Shown one piece after another: positions 40,701 through 55,400 of a stretch of 64,000 nucleotides of DNA. The first letter of the stretch is position 1, and every line of letters begins with the position of its first letter. The stretch is from Megaustenia siamemsis (Eukaryota; Mollusca; Gastropoda; Stylommatophora; Ariophantidae). Location of the stretch: NCBI GenBank assembly GCA_032433765.1, contig JAVIAB010000051.1:77988244-78052243 (forward strand), written 5' to 3'. The notes beneath the pieces are model-generated. The model ran no database searches and was not told the origin of the DNA. It was given only the letters and a program-made list of their open reading frames with translations. A program made the position numbers and the translations under genes.

Positions 40701-43700
40701 TTATAACATTCATCATCAAGTACCATGCCTGCTGGTGTAGGTGATCATGTCTCTCCACAACTTTCAACCTCTTTCATTTCTGTTGTTGACCCTCAGCCAA
40801 GCCATTCTCTTAAGCTGTCTGGTATCTTTTGTCTTTGCTTCCCTCTATCTCTTCTTCCCTCAATTTTCCCAGTTGCTGCAATATATTCCAGTTGTTCTCT
40901 TCACATTACATGGCCAAAAAATTATGATTGTTCCTAACATTGAAAATTAGCTCTCTCTTTGCTTTGGCCTCTTTCAGAACATTTTGATCACTCTTCTTAG
41001 CTGTCAATGGTATTCGCAACATTCTTCTGTAAAACCACATTTCTACAGCCTCCAGTTATTTTCTTGTCTGTTGTCCTATTGTCCATGATTCATATCCATA
41101 TGGGAGCCAGTGGTGGGGAGTGTTAAACACTCCAAGGTATGGTGACAGCTTTACAAGGAAGGAAGGAACACAACACAATACTGATGTTTCGGCCTGTGGC
41201 CTTCTTCAGAACACAGGGACAATGACAACAAACGATGAAGCACAATTATCTATAACTACATGTTAGATGATCAGGTGAATGGAGAGGTGGACAGAAAAGA
41301 AGAACCCCCCCCCCCTACCTTCATATCCATATGTTAAAACTCTACATAACATGAAACATTTTTCTTGTTTCCACTGGTAAAAATGAATTGTACAGTATCT
41401 TCCTCATTTTTTTTTTCAAAGCTGCTTTTGCTATGAGCCATTTTGCATCTCACTTCTGTTGTAAATCTACCACCTGATGTTAACAATGTTCCAAGATATT
41501 TAAATTCATTTACCTGTTTTAATATTATTTCATATGTCTTTATTGTGCACTGCGGTGATGTAATTTTCTTTGTTGTTACCATTACTTCTGTCTTTTTGAC
41601 ATTAAGGCTGAGTCCTTTATTTTTTCTTTCCTTCACTATAATGTCTAACATTTCTTGTAACTCATTTTCACTTTTAGCGATTAAGACAATTATAACATTA
41701 AGCCAGAAATATTATTCACAATCAAATTATGTTCAAATTTATTCACTTAATTCATGTTTATGAGTCTTCACTCTCTTAATCTTCCACTATTCTTTATAAA
41801 GGGTTCTTCTCACTTTTTCTCCACTCCTCCTTTTCAGGTGATATCTAATTCGATACATGTCTGGTCACAGGCTACTATTGACTCATTTCATAATAATTTA
41901 CATGTATAGTTATAAAATATACATGTCTTCTGATTTTTCATGGGAAAGCAATAATCTCTGTTTTTTTACAGTAATATCTGGCTGCCAGTGAAAATAAGTA
42001 CCCTCTGTGACCAGCTTATTCACTTATTCTGGCATAAGCTCTGTCCTTTAAACTGTTTTGACATAGCAAAAGTATTTGATCGTTCTTCTTCTTCTATCCT
42101 TCCTCCATTGCCATTGGCGTCGAGGGGAGATACAATCTGCAATTCTTTGCTCTTCTGTTGGCCTCTTCTGGTGTTATCCCTCCATGTTGTATTGTTTACA
42201 AGTGTTGTTTAGTCTGTTGATATGTTCTTGCAGGTCCTCAGTTGTTTCATGTATTAGAACTTGGTCATCTGCAAATAGTATTTCATCTTCTCTTCTGTTG
42301 TATTCTGGTATGTATATTTCGTTCTCTTTTTGTGTTATCACTTGTTATCATCCTTGTTGGTATACTTCCTTTGCTTGAGCATGCTAATTTGCATATATTG
42401 TCCATATATATGATGAAAAGTAGAGGGGAAAGCACGCAGCCTTGTTTTACTCCGGAGTTAATGGTGAAATGTTTAGAGTAGCCTGCTGAAGATCTTACTG
42501 TAGTGTGACTACTTTCATAGAGGCTCTTACACATCTCTACTAGGTGGTGACTCACTCCATACAAGGGCAATACGGACCACAGTTGTTCCCTGTCCACCCT
42601 ATCGAACGCCTTTTCTTGGTCAATAAAAGCTGTATATAGTGTTTTATTATGCTCTCTTGTTTTCTCAGCCAGTTGTTTTATGATAAATAGGGCATCTGTG
42701 CAACCTTTGTTCCTCCTGAAGCCCATCTGAGCATTGCTTAGTTGTGGGTCTATAATTGGTCTCAATCATTTTTCGACTATCTTGGCATATAACTTTCCTG
42801 TGTGGCTTAATAGCGATATTCCTCTATATTGGTTGCAGTCTCTTCTGCTGCCCTTCTTTTTCCATATTGGTAATATAATGGACTGTTTCCAATCATCTGG
42901 GACTTGCTGTTGTATCCATGCAGCATTGAATATTCTGTGTAGCCATTTACATCCTGCCTCTCCCACTGTTGCTAGCATTTCTACTGGGATGTTATCGATT
43001 CCGGGGGCTTTGTTTCTTGGTGCGAATCGCAATGTTTCTTCTATTTCTTCAATTAATATATTTGGTTCTTTATCACCAACTATTAGTTGCTTTTTGTGTG
43101 TTTTTGGACTTGTTGTTTCTGCATTCAAAAGCTCTCGAAATATTCTTTCCATCTCATTTTGATCATTTATTACAGAAAAATGCAGCTGATATTTTTTTTT
43201 CTTAACCCTGGTCACAGATCAACAAATTAAAAGTGTTCCTTGTTGCAGTTTCCTCATATTCCCAGTCCATGGGGGACTTGTTGGTCTCGAGGCAAGATGC
43301 CGGCCTCGAGACAGAGAGGTTGTAGGTTCTAATCTCGGCTACACCGGTTGGGATTTTTATTTATGATTTTTCTCTGCGGCAACCACCCCTGGTCTCAGCA
43401 GCGAGACCCAGCTTGAAACGTCAGTTGCATTTCCGTCAAATCATTGACGGAAAAAACATGAGTACCTACGAAGTCGGAGTTGTCTGCCTGTGCACACGGC
43501 TGCCAGGGAAAAATGGATTAACATGCAAAATTCAGTTCCTAGTCTCTAGGGACTTTGTCAGAGATGAAAGCTGGCGAACACAACAACAACAATAACAACA
43601 AATACTCAATAGTGGAAATTGTTAGTAATAGCTTTCACTGTAACAATAAATCTCTCCAACTTGCTCAGTTCATGATCATCCTTCCCAGGATGCTCCAAGA

Positions 43701-46663
43701 CTGGATCACAGTGTACATCTCTACTTTTACTGCATTTCCTTAAAACTATCAGAAAATCAACTACGGAGTCACAGAACAATTAAGAATGCCTACACCTCTT
43801 ACTGTATCATTATTTTATATGTGTCATTCCTCATATCGTTGAACTTTCAATACCAAATATAGCAGTCTGACAATGTTACCTTTCAGTTTGAAGTAAGAAA
43901 TTTGGCAGCTGTCACAAACTAGAACCATCTCCTGAACAAAGGATTTCTCATATTGTGGACTGAATATAACTTCCAAGGCAAAAGATTGGCCTGAATCAAG
44001 CTCAAATGTAGCTGGATAAATTTCAAATGGAAGCTGCTTGATTGTTGTCTTCATGATGTTAGGTAGCACAGACTGAAAATTTAGAAAACTGCTACAATAA
44101 CAAAACAAGTTAAAAAAAGGTTATCAGAGGTGTTTAATAACAGCAATCAATATTATTGAGTCAGAGACTCTGGGTTATAAACAAGAGAAGTTAAAATCAA
44201 CAATATAGTTTCTGAGATTTCTCTTTATGTGATATGGTCCTCTGTCAATCTTGCAGTGTTTTTTTTCGAATGGTTAACTCTTTCAGGGATGCTTACAATA
44301 AGTCTGATTTTCAAGTCATTAATAGGCTAAGGGAAAATTGAAAAAAATATAGAAAAAAGGTATGGTAAAAGCTTTACGTGGTTAGTAGACGACACAGATT
44401 TGAACGACGTTTCGGCTCAATAGGAAAAACTGTAGCTGCAGCTTCGCATTTTTATGCATTCATTTGCATTTTTTTGCCTTAACCCCCATTAATAGGCTAA
44501 CCGCCCGTGCGCTACTGGGGCCCGAAAGGGGAGTAAAGAATAGTGGCTCTGTACCCTACCAGGCATGTTCGTAAGAGGTGAGAAAGGAGGGTTGGTCATG
44601 GGACTGGCTATCCCATACTGTAAAAAAAAATAAGCCGAAAAAAACTTTGCAAACATGGAAATCACTAACATAGAATTATGGAAATGTACCAGTCAAATAC
44701 CAGTGGATAAAGAGATACAGCGAAGACGATGGCGCTGGATAGGACACACACTATGGAAGCCAACTGAGAGTATTACACAACAGGCCCTTTTTTGGAATCC
44801 CCAGGGGAAAAGACAAAGAGGAAGACCAAGGAATTCTTGGATAAGACAGATAGAAGCAGAGATGAAGATGATGGGGAAGACATGGAATGATCTTAAAAGA
44901 ATGGCAAAAAACAGAACGACTTGAAAAGTGTTTGTTGAAGACCTGTGCTCCACTGGGAGCTAAAAAGGTAGAAGAAGAATAGGCTAACATTTGAGATGCT
45001 AAAAGCAACAGATAGCCATAACTTAAAACAACTACAGAAAATGTTTAACACAATATGGAAGGCAGAAGAGGTACCTACACAGTGGAAAAGAAGTATCATC
45101 AAAATTCCCCCAAAAAAACAATCTCAAGGATTGCAACAACTGGAGAGGCGTGATTCTTCTATCAGTTTCCTTTAAAATATTCTCTAAAGCAAAGTAAGAT
45201 CATCTTGAACAGAATCAAAGATGCAGTAGACACTGTTATGTGTGAAGAAGCAGGATTAAGAAAAAAAAGAAGCTGTTTGATCATATTTTCACCCTAAAAA
45301 TTATATTAGAAGAACATATAGAAAAGCAGAAATCACTTCTCAATTTGACTGATTTTAAAAATGCTTTCAGCGGCATATATAGAGACTCATTGTGGAACAT
45401 ACTCAGACAATATGGAATACCACCAAAAATTATTAACATCATCAAAGATGATAACAACTTCACATGTTCAATTCATGCAGATGCAGGACTGAGTGAAAGG
45501 TTTCAGATTGAAACCGGAGTGAAACAAGGATGTATTTTATCTCCCTTGTTATTTGTAATTGCCATTGACTTCATAATGCAAAAATGCTGCACAATTAACA
45601 AAGGCATTGGAAGGACACTTGGATCTCAATAGGAAGACCTTGAGTTTGTGGGTGACATAGTTATTATCAATAGCAAAGTAAACATGATGCAAGAAAAAAA
45701 AACAAATGCCCTGTGATCAATGGCTAGAAAAACAGGACTTGAGAGCAACCACAAAAAATTGAGAAATGACAAAAATAATTAAAAATTAAATTTAAAAATA
45801 AAAAATAAAAAATCAGAAACCTTGATAAAAAATGAAAATCAAAATTACTACGCACAAAAACAATGCTCAGGATTTTCAAATCAAATGTATTATCCACCCC
45901 TAATTATGCATCGCAAGCTGGAAAACAACTAAAGAAACAGAAAATAAAATGGATGCATTTGAAAACAAATGTCTCAGGAAAATACTTTATAGACCATGGA
46001 ATGAATTTAAGACTAATGCAGAAATAAAAGAAATGACAGAGCATTCAAAAATATTATCTAAAATCAAGAGAAGAAGGTGGTCATATATTGGCCATGTGAT
46101 GTGAAGATACAAGAGGATCTCAAAGTAGGTTATCAAACGAGAACCAGAGGGAAAAATAAAAAGAGGTCAATCAATAGAGAAACACTAAAAAGAACACTGA
46201 GACAAAAGGCAACAACAGCATGCATCAGCTTCCTCATCAAGATTGAACAACTTGCCCAGACCAGGGATGTATGGCATGATATAAGGCGGGTCCTGTGCAA
46301 GATCTGATTCTTGATAACAAAGATCATCAGACACAAATAGTCTAGAATTTTTGCCCTAAGTGAAAAATATAATGTAATAATAGGGCAGAAATTCTAGACT
46401 TTTGTGACTGATGATCTTTGTTATCAAGTGTCCAAAATTTTTGTTAATGCAGCCATTGTTCTGACATTACAGAAACCTATAATTTGATTATGATTTTAGG
46501 GCTGAAAGTTAAAATTACTCTTGATTGGAATTCATAATCTACGAGTCAAGATTTCCTTTTAATAATAACGGATGATCCACAATGGCAGCTTGTTGGGCCA
46601 GTGATCATAGCAAGATGAAGAAAAACAATTCCTCCATCTTGGACTGAAACTGCAAACAAAAAG

Positions 46664-46718
<55 letters not shown>

Positions 46719-46969
46719 CCACGATAGCTCAGTGGTTAGTGAACTGGACTACAAAGGACAAGAGGTAGGGTTTAATCCCAACTGACGGCTTCCAGCTTCA
46801 CCCAGACTTAAATGGGCACCGGATTTTTTTCTGGGAAGAAAGTAAAGCAGCACGGGCGTAATACCGACCACATTACCCCAAAAATCATGTGCTGAAGGTC
46901 TGTAAAATTTATGGTCATATAACACCATATTCCCTATATGCAACTTGGTGTGATGAGGGCTCTTTACTT

Positions 46970-47048
<79 letters not shown>

Positions 47049-50000
47049 TATATATATATTACTTATATTTAATTTCAATTTGAAGTTGCATTATCATACA
47101 ATATTTTCCTGAAAGATATTGAAAACTTACTCTGATACTGGCTGTAGGCCACTTGTTTCTGGGCATAAGACAGAACCTACCATGTCCTCCTTCATTCTTC
47201 ACAAGCAGATGGACAGAAAGAATTCCACCTACCAAACAGCTGCCAATGTCTATTTCACTTGGCACTAGGTGATAAAAAATAATAAAATTCAGAAAATGTG
47301 AAGACTCGTACAATAATTAATAGCATTAACTATAAGCAAACTTGTTTACTTCAAGGTTCATACAGCTTCTGAAAATGAGTGGCAGAGTTTTTTATTGGTA
47401 GAGAAAGACAGTTTGGTGAGATAATGACATTACCCATACATGTGCCAAAGGTCAAGGATAGAAATATGGCTACTAATATCATATTCCCTATACACCATAA
47501 GCTTTGATGAATACCTATGTTTTCACTTTTTTCATACCATGTTTAATGTAGATCTATTAACTATGAGCAAAAAAACATACATTTTTATCTGCTTTATGTG
47601 ATTTATCAACCTGTGCCAGGAATTCAGAACTTGAAAACTGTGTTCATTTATATTCTGTCTTTAAATCCAAGTTTAAAAATTGGTTTATTATTTTTCACTC
47701 AGAATAATAAACAATAAATAATTCTTCTTCTTCATCTTTCCTTCCTCATTTGCCTTTCAGCGTTGAGGGGAGATAACATTTGTGGTCTTTTGCTCATCAG
47801 TTCACTTCTGCTGCTGTTATGTTTCCTAGTGTTTCTAATATCCCATAAAATCCATCTTTTTTGTGGTTGGGCCTTTGGGTCTGATGTTCTTGTAACATTT
47901 ATTGAAGACTCGTGTTATGTTATAATCTTTCTTTCTTATGACATGGCCAAACCATTCTATCTGTTGTTTTTTTATATATTCTATGGTGGGGGTTATTCCT
48001 ACTTTTTTCTCAGTTCTTCATTTCTGACCTTATCTCTCAGGCTGTTTTTTTGTCATTCGTCTAACACATTTCACTTCGGTAGTGGTTATATTTCTTATTC
48101 CAACAAGGGTCCAGAACTGACATTGGTAGCACAACATTGCAATGAAGATTGTATTGTAGAGTGCCCATTTTCCCTCTAGAGTGTTATTTTCTTGTTGGAC
48201 AATAATGATGATAGCTGTCCAATGATTTGACAAGCTTTGTTGAATCTTGAGTCTATTTCTGCTGTTTGTGAATTGTCATTTGTCACTAGACTTCCTAGGT
48301 ATTTAAATTCCTCTACTTGTTTTAGTTGTCTGCCATTTATAGTTATTTTTATATTGTTTCTCTTTTGCGATATTCATGACTTCTGTTTTATTGATATTTA
48401 TGTTGTATTTTGTGCCAGTGCTTTTGAAATAATAAATAATAATAATAATAAAAGAATAATTGTAAGATTAAAATAAAGATTTTATCAACACATCAGTTAT
48501 TCATCAATTGATTTGTTTTTTTCGTTTAGCTGTTTACCTCTGACAAAGTCCCTAGAGACTAGGAATTGAATTTTGCGTATTAATCCATTTTTTCCTGGCA
48601 GCAGTGTGCACAGGGGTCCCTCGCCGCACCGGCAGATAACTCCGACTTCGGAGGTACTCATATTTTTTCCATCAATGAGTAAATGACGTTTCAAGCTGGG
48701 CCTTGCTGCTGAGACCAGGGGTGGTTGCCGCAGAAAGAAATCATAAATAAAAATCCCAACCTATGTAGCCGGGATTTTAACCCACAACCTCTTTGTCTTG
48801 AGGCCTGCATCATGACTCGAGACCAACCAGTCCTTTTGCTATAATGGGAACTGCATCCGCCTTTCTCTGTTTGGATATTTTATAAGATATTAATTCAGAT
48901 GATTCCACTGGCACAGACGGTTGAGCAATTATGGATTCCATTCATTTGCAGTGATACCGGTGCCTTCAAATAACCATAACCATATGTTCTTAAAGGGATG
49001 TTACTGTGCATGGATGAGTTGTGTTGTAGTTTGCAGCAGAACTGTGATATTTGTGCCTTTTGGCCCACACATCCAACTTCAGCACTGTCTTTTTAAGTAT
49101 TGGGTTTGCCCTTCCTCTCGATGCCTATTCACTTGGCTAGACTTACCAGTCTAGTCTGCTTTTAGGGGCACAGTGAAAAGATGAAGTAGGGTCTGGATAG
49201 TTCTGGTTCACTGATCCTGACACAAGTCATCAGCTATGAACTGCAGAAACCTTTCAGCCCTAGCGCTGAAGTGCACCTTCACCACTGCTCAAGGGGTGTA
49301 TTTAAGAGTAAAGATATGCAGTGATAAACAAGCAGATACAATGGATAGTTCATGTGATTTAAAGAAATTCATAAATAACCGCAAGAACTGCCAAGCAGTG
49401 AACTCCAGAAATTATATGAAAAAGAAACACAAGCCAAGGATAACTTGACTGAAGACAGTAGAAACAGATAAATAATGTGTGCCTGACCCAGAGCACTCTG
49501 CAAAGAATAACCACAGATCAAACAAAAAATAGATGAACTTTTGTGTTACCCTACAAGACACCATTTACTGCTTTGACACTTTGTGACCAAGGGAAAAAAA
49601 GGTTTTAGCCATGCTGACAGTGCTCTACTATTTACAAAGTAGTATCACTTACCATGCATATAGGCATGCATAAAAACTTGTATAATAATTAAATTACATA
49701 AATCACAAACTATATAAATTGTCATAAGTCACGCAACAATCTGTGTTCAAAATAAACTTACTGCTCAATATGGGGGCAGATCGTCTAGCTTTTAGAGGAA
49801 TGACAAGCGGATATGTTGCCTGCATTTGGATAGTGATGAAGCTATCATAATTTCTGAGAGAGTATGGAGTAAACCTGATGCCATATGTACAGCTCATACC
49901 AGGTGCTACAAGTCCACTGTCTCCAGGAAACTGACCTAGTTTGTGAATAATGAATTTCATCGATGAGCCAACTTCGAAATGGAATGTTTTGTGTGGATAA

Positions 50001-52357
50001 CCTTACCTTCATTTTTTAAGATGTTTGATGAACTTTTAACAGGTTTTCACCTGTTGGAAATCAACTAAAGAAATAGAGAATACTTGAATTCATGCATTTT
50101 AAAAAAGAACATCTAAGGGAAAACACTTTGTATACAAAAAGAATGAATTGAAGACCGGTGCAGATCTAAGAGATTTAGCCATGCAACCAATAGTATCATC
50201 AATGATCAGGAAGAGAAAGTGGACATGTGTCTGTGTTGTGATGAGAAAAATCAGCCAAAGAACCACAAAGCAATCCCTCAAATGAAAAAACAACAGAAAA
50301 ATTAGGAGGATGACCTTGTGAGACAGTGAGAAGAACACTGACAAGAGAATCAAAATAATCAGGCATTGACACCCTTACATTGAGAAGTTCAATCAGAAGA
50401 GAGATTTATAGTGGGTACTTTTTCTTATTCTTCAGCATTCACCCATCAAGTAGATGTGTGTGTCCTGTGTCATTAGTTTACAGTCTGACACATCAATCTT
50501 CTGCATAGGTAGGTTTTTAATTGCTTAGCAATTTGTCACACACAGTGTCTGTTTTGGTCTACTCTTTTAGATTTTTAACTGCTAGGGGCTCTTTAACATG
50601 CACAGAGTGAGAAAGGACCTCCTGTTTTTTCAATGTCATCCAAGAAACATGGGAAGGTAAAACTACAAAGAAACCACAGATCTGAAGATAGACATGACCC
50701 CTTGTGGTGAGATTCGACCAAGAACCTTGTTGTCCAGAAGCTAACATCTGACTTCTAGACCACCCAGTCTCCCTATAGTGGGCACAATGTGAGCTTTCTG
50801 TGCTTGCTTACATTCGCCCGATGACTAAAGGAGTACACCTCTTCGTCAGCCACCCTTAAAAGGATGTTACGTGGGCATGTCTGCATTGTGTTGTGGTTTG
50901 CAGTATAACTGTGATATTTGGACCTTTCAGCCTAACACATTCAACTTCAGCATGATATTTTTGAGCACCGGGCAGTCTTCCCTCTTCGATCCCTACTTGC
51001 TTGGCCAGAATAGACAGATTAGTCTGTTATTGGAGACACCATGGAGAGGTGGAGCAGGGTCTGAATGGTTTTGGTTCACCGATTCTGACTCAAGCCATAA
51101 GTTGTAGGTCGCTGACAACTTCCAGCTCTTTTGCTGTGAGGCGCACCTTCGCCTCCTGAGCTTTCTGTGGTGTCTAAATAGCATTGGAAGAACAGTAGTT
51201 AGTTTATAACGTTTACATTTTTAGCTGAAATTTCTCCTATAATTCATGTTTCTCCTACTTGCTTGAAAACAGCAGGTGGCTCAGTGGATTGTACCAGTCA
51301 TTTTACAATCAGGTGGGCAAGAGTTTGATCCCTGGTGGAATAAAACATTGGTTTGTATCAGGGTTAAATAAAGACTACAACCTGTGCACCTGTAGTGACT
51401 GCACTGGGACATATGACCTCTCTCCATTTTCCAATCCCAAGGACTGAAATAATTTGTAATTGAGTTGCAAAATGAAAGTAAATATCATCTCCTTTTCAGA
51501 TCATTGCTATTAGCCCAGCATTTTTTAGCTGTGTAATTTTCTAGGCAGTATACGTCAGTGGTTTGCCATTGCCGTCTGGTGGTAAACGATGTCCTGAGAT
51601 CAATAATCTGATGAGTCATGATTTCTTTACAAAAAACTACTCTCAGTGAGACTTGTTCCCTGGACCTCATGGTTGTGAAACTGAGTTCACTACCTCTAAG
51701 CGATGGAGGCCTACTTGAGTTGAGTTTTACAAATTGATGTAATTTATATGACATGAATAAATGTATGAAATAAAGACCACCCAGCCCTGATCATGTCTAC
51801 CAGAGATAGAATTTAAAAGATATTCATCATCATCAGAGAGCAGTGGTTAATGAACAGGCCTGCTCAAGACTACAGAGAGGATTCAATTCTAATCAATGCC
51901 TTCCAGGTTCACTCAGCCACAAATGGGTAAGTATCACATACATTTTTACAGCCTTTGTAACTCAGTGGTTAGTGAACTGGACTACAAAGGACAAGAAGTC
52001 AGATTTGATCCTAATGAAAGGCTTCTGAGTTCACCCAGCCTTAAATGGGTACCTTATTTTTTAAGAAGGAAAGACACACCGGCACAATACCAATCACATT
52101 ACCAAAAAATAGTGTATCGAAGGTCTATATTAAAAAATAGTGTATCGAAGGTCTATATTAAAAAATAGTGTATCGAAGGTCTATATTAAAAAATAGTGTA
52201 TCGAAGGTCTATATTAAAAAATAGTGTATCGAAGGTCTATATTAAAAAATAGTGTATCGAAGGTCTATATTAAAAAATAGTGTATCGAAGGTCTATATTA
52301 AAAAATATGGGCACTAATATCATATTCCCTATATGTCACCATGTGGTGTAATAAGGC

Positions 52358-52409
<52 letters not shown>

Positions 52410-55400
52410 TCATTATTATCAAATGCCATGAACATGAGATATGTCTCTCAATTGATTCCCAAATGATTTATTCCTGTTCTTTGGGCTTCATTTTGTCAAC
52501 AGTACAAGTTCTTTATTATTTTTTTCACTGTCAACATTTATACTTTTTAACATTTGTATTATTTCTTGATGTTTTTCTTTGTCAGATGCTTTGGTATAGT
52601 CTAGAAAACAAAAGCATAAATCTGTTTTCCCTTCTTTGGTTCAATTATTGATCTTATTATATATATATATGGCGTTTTTCGTATCTGTATCTCCAACAAA
52701 CCACACTACTTATCACTAATCTCTGGTTTGATTTTATTCCCATTCTTCACATGATGATTCCTAGGACTTAGATAATAAAAATAAAAAAAAAAAAGAAGTA
52801 AATTTACCTAATCCAATAGAAAATACATTACTGGCAGGAGGAAGTGCTCGACATTGCTGCATTACAGAAGATGTGTTCTTCAGTTCCAAAGTAATCTGTA
52901 GACAATTTTATTAGGACCAGTTAAAATGTTACCATGAGAAATTTTCTAGCTTTTAATTTTCCTCTTTGTTTGCCCTGAATAGGGTGTTAGCTTAGTTGTG
53001 TCCAACTTTACATTATATTGTACAAAATAAATGCTTACCAAATAGTTTCTAAATGTGCTGTTTGTTATAGGAAAAATGTACATTAACACAATATTCTCCA
53101 TAAATGGATAGCCTTTACAATTTTATATCAGCAATATCTTCTCTTTCTTGTTGCGTTTTCACCAAAAAACACATACTCCATTTCATCATTCACACTGCAA
53201 AAGCAGATCAATGGGTCCAGCTGCATTGTTATGATCTACATCAAACTATGATATTTGCAAAACATATCCAACTTTAGCGTGTCGTTTTGGGTACTGAGCT
53301 GCCTTCTCTCTCTAGTCCTTTCTCACTTCAGAATAACTAATTAGTTTGTTTTACCACAGTAAGATAAAGTAGAGTCTTGATCAATTTTAGTTCACTGAAG
53401 CAAGAAGACAGCTTTGAATCTCTGACCACTTTCAGCTCATGCCTTGTCAGGTGTTTTAATCCCTCGGCATTATTAAAACAAGCAAATGTGTAATACATTA
53501 TGACATTTTGAATAATATGAATTCCATGACATATCAGTCAACCTGTGTAGCAAAAGCAAAGAGAGCATGCTACATATTATTATAATAATCTGTGTGTATG
53601 TGCTAATTATAATTTATTTCTCAATTTTTCACATAAAGTTTAGTCAAAAAACAAATGTAATTTTGTCTCTTGATCAATAACAAGCAAATCAAGTAAGCTT
53701 GTTTATTCCTTTTCAGACAATGGAATCAAAATAAACCTAAAAGATTATTGAAAAAGTCTATGAAAGCTTTGTAATATGAGCTATAGGCACAAAACCACAT
53801 CTTCTGACAAACATTTTTTTATAAAAACTTATTTTGTAAAATTATATGACATCTAGGAGAGCAAGTAGCCAAATGGTTAACTCGTCAGGCTCCAAACCAA
53901 GAGACGCAGGTATGAATCTCAGTAGGGTCAAAATTTGTTTCTATCGGAGTTGAAATAAAAACTCAGACCCAAACACCTCATGGCGACTGCACTGGGCAAG
54001 TGATCTTTATTCTCTGATCCTACAATTCCTCCAAAAATGGTAGCAAACTTAACAATAAATTCAAAGACAAAAAAAACTAATTTAACTTCTTCTTTCTTTC
54101 TTCTTCTTTTCTCTTTCACTGATACCTAAAAGGTGTTGTGGTGTATATCATTTGTCGTTCTTGAGCTGCTCGAACTGTCTGAATTAGTGATTTTCCTTTG
54201 TTGTTACATGTCTCTGTCACTGCATCTATCCATCTTCTTCTGGTCTTCCTCTTGGTCTTTTTCCATGCATTCTCGAGAAGAACGCCCTTGATGGTGATTG
54301 ATAAGGATTCATTCTGACCAGGTGACCAAACCGTTTAAGTTGTTGTTCTATATATTCTTGGCAGGGTTTTGTTCCTACTATTTTTCTTATGGTTTCATTT
54401 GGTATTCTATCTCTTCTTGTGTTGTTTGTTACTTTTCTCAAGCATCGCATCTCACATGTATTGATCTTTCTTAAATGTGATTTAGAAAGAGTCCATGTTT
54501 GACTTTCATAGCACAAAGTTGGTATGAAAATGCTATTTATCATTTGTTGTTTAGCTGGCATAGAAATGTTTGGATGTCTTAACAATGGTGAAAGCTGGTA
54601 TGTGACAACATTTGCTTTTTGTATTCTCATGTCAATTTCTCTGTCTAGTTTTCCATCTTCTGTGAACATTGTGCCTAAATATTTAAATTCCTCTACTTGT
54701 TTTATTTCTTTATCTTTGATCTTAATGTTTAATGGGTGTCTTAATTTGCTAATTCTTATAGCCTCTGTTTTTGCTGTGTTAATTTTCATACTGTAGTTTG
54801 TGCAGCTTTTATCTAGAGATGTTAAATGCTGTTGTAGCAGGTTTTATCCTCATATATTAGGCATTAGTCATCTGCGAAGAGTAGCTCATTGATGTTGGAG
54901 TTTTCTACCTCAGTGCTATTATTTGATTTTTCCTTATTGTTGGTTGTTTCCTGATTTATTTTGTCCATATATATGATGAAGAGGAGTGGTGAGAGGACGC
55001 ATCCTTGTCTTACACCTGTTGTAACCTGAAACCATTCTGACAGACCTTCCGATGTTCTAACAGCACTTTGACTACAGCATATCAAATATAAAGAGCAAAT
55101 GACAACAGTTAATTCAATAGTTCAAAATAAAAAGAATAAAGATATCGCTAACTCAATGAACACCAAAAGATGAAGCATAAAAAAAGACTTGTTCTTTTTC
55201 TCTTCTTCTTTCTTTCATCATTTGCCTTTTCAGGGTCTAGGAGAGCTTGGGGTCTTTTGCTCTATTGTTGGCCTCTTCTGCTTTCATGTTTCTTAATGTT
55301 TCTAATATTACATCAATCTATCTTTTTCATGATTGACCATTGATATTATATCTCTCAGGCTATTTGTTATCAAATGTCTAACAAATTTCATTTCAGTGGT

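Noticed and set aside
46749..47078. A 109-codon frame with an IYIY run
   Set aside because: Translation of a SINE-T1 and the AT microsatellite.
49703..49960. An 85-codon frame beginning with methionine as a small gene
   Set aside because: It is exon 4 plus intron on each side; acceptor and donor consensus lie inside it.
52111..52306. Second CRISPR-like periodicity
   Set aside because: Contiguous 28-bp tandem units with no spacers, inside a SINE.
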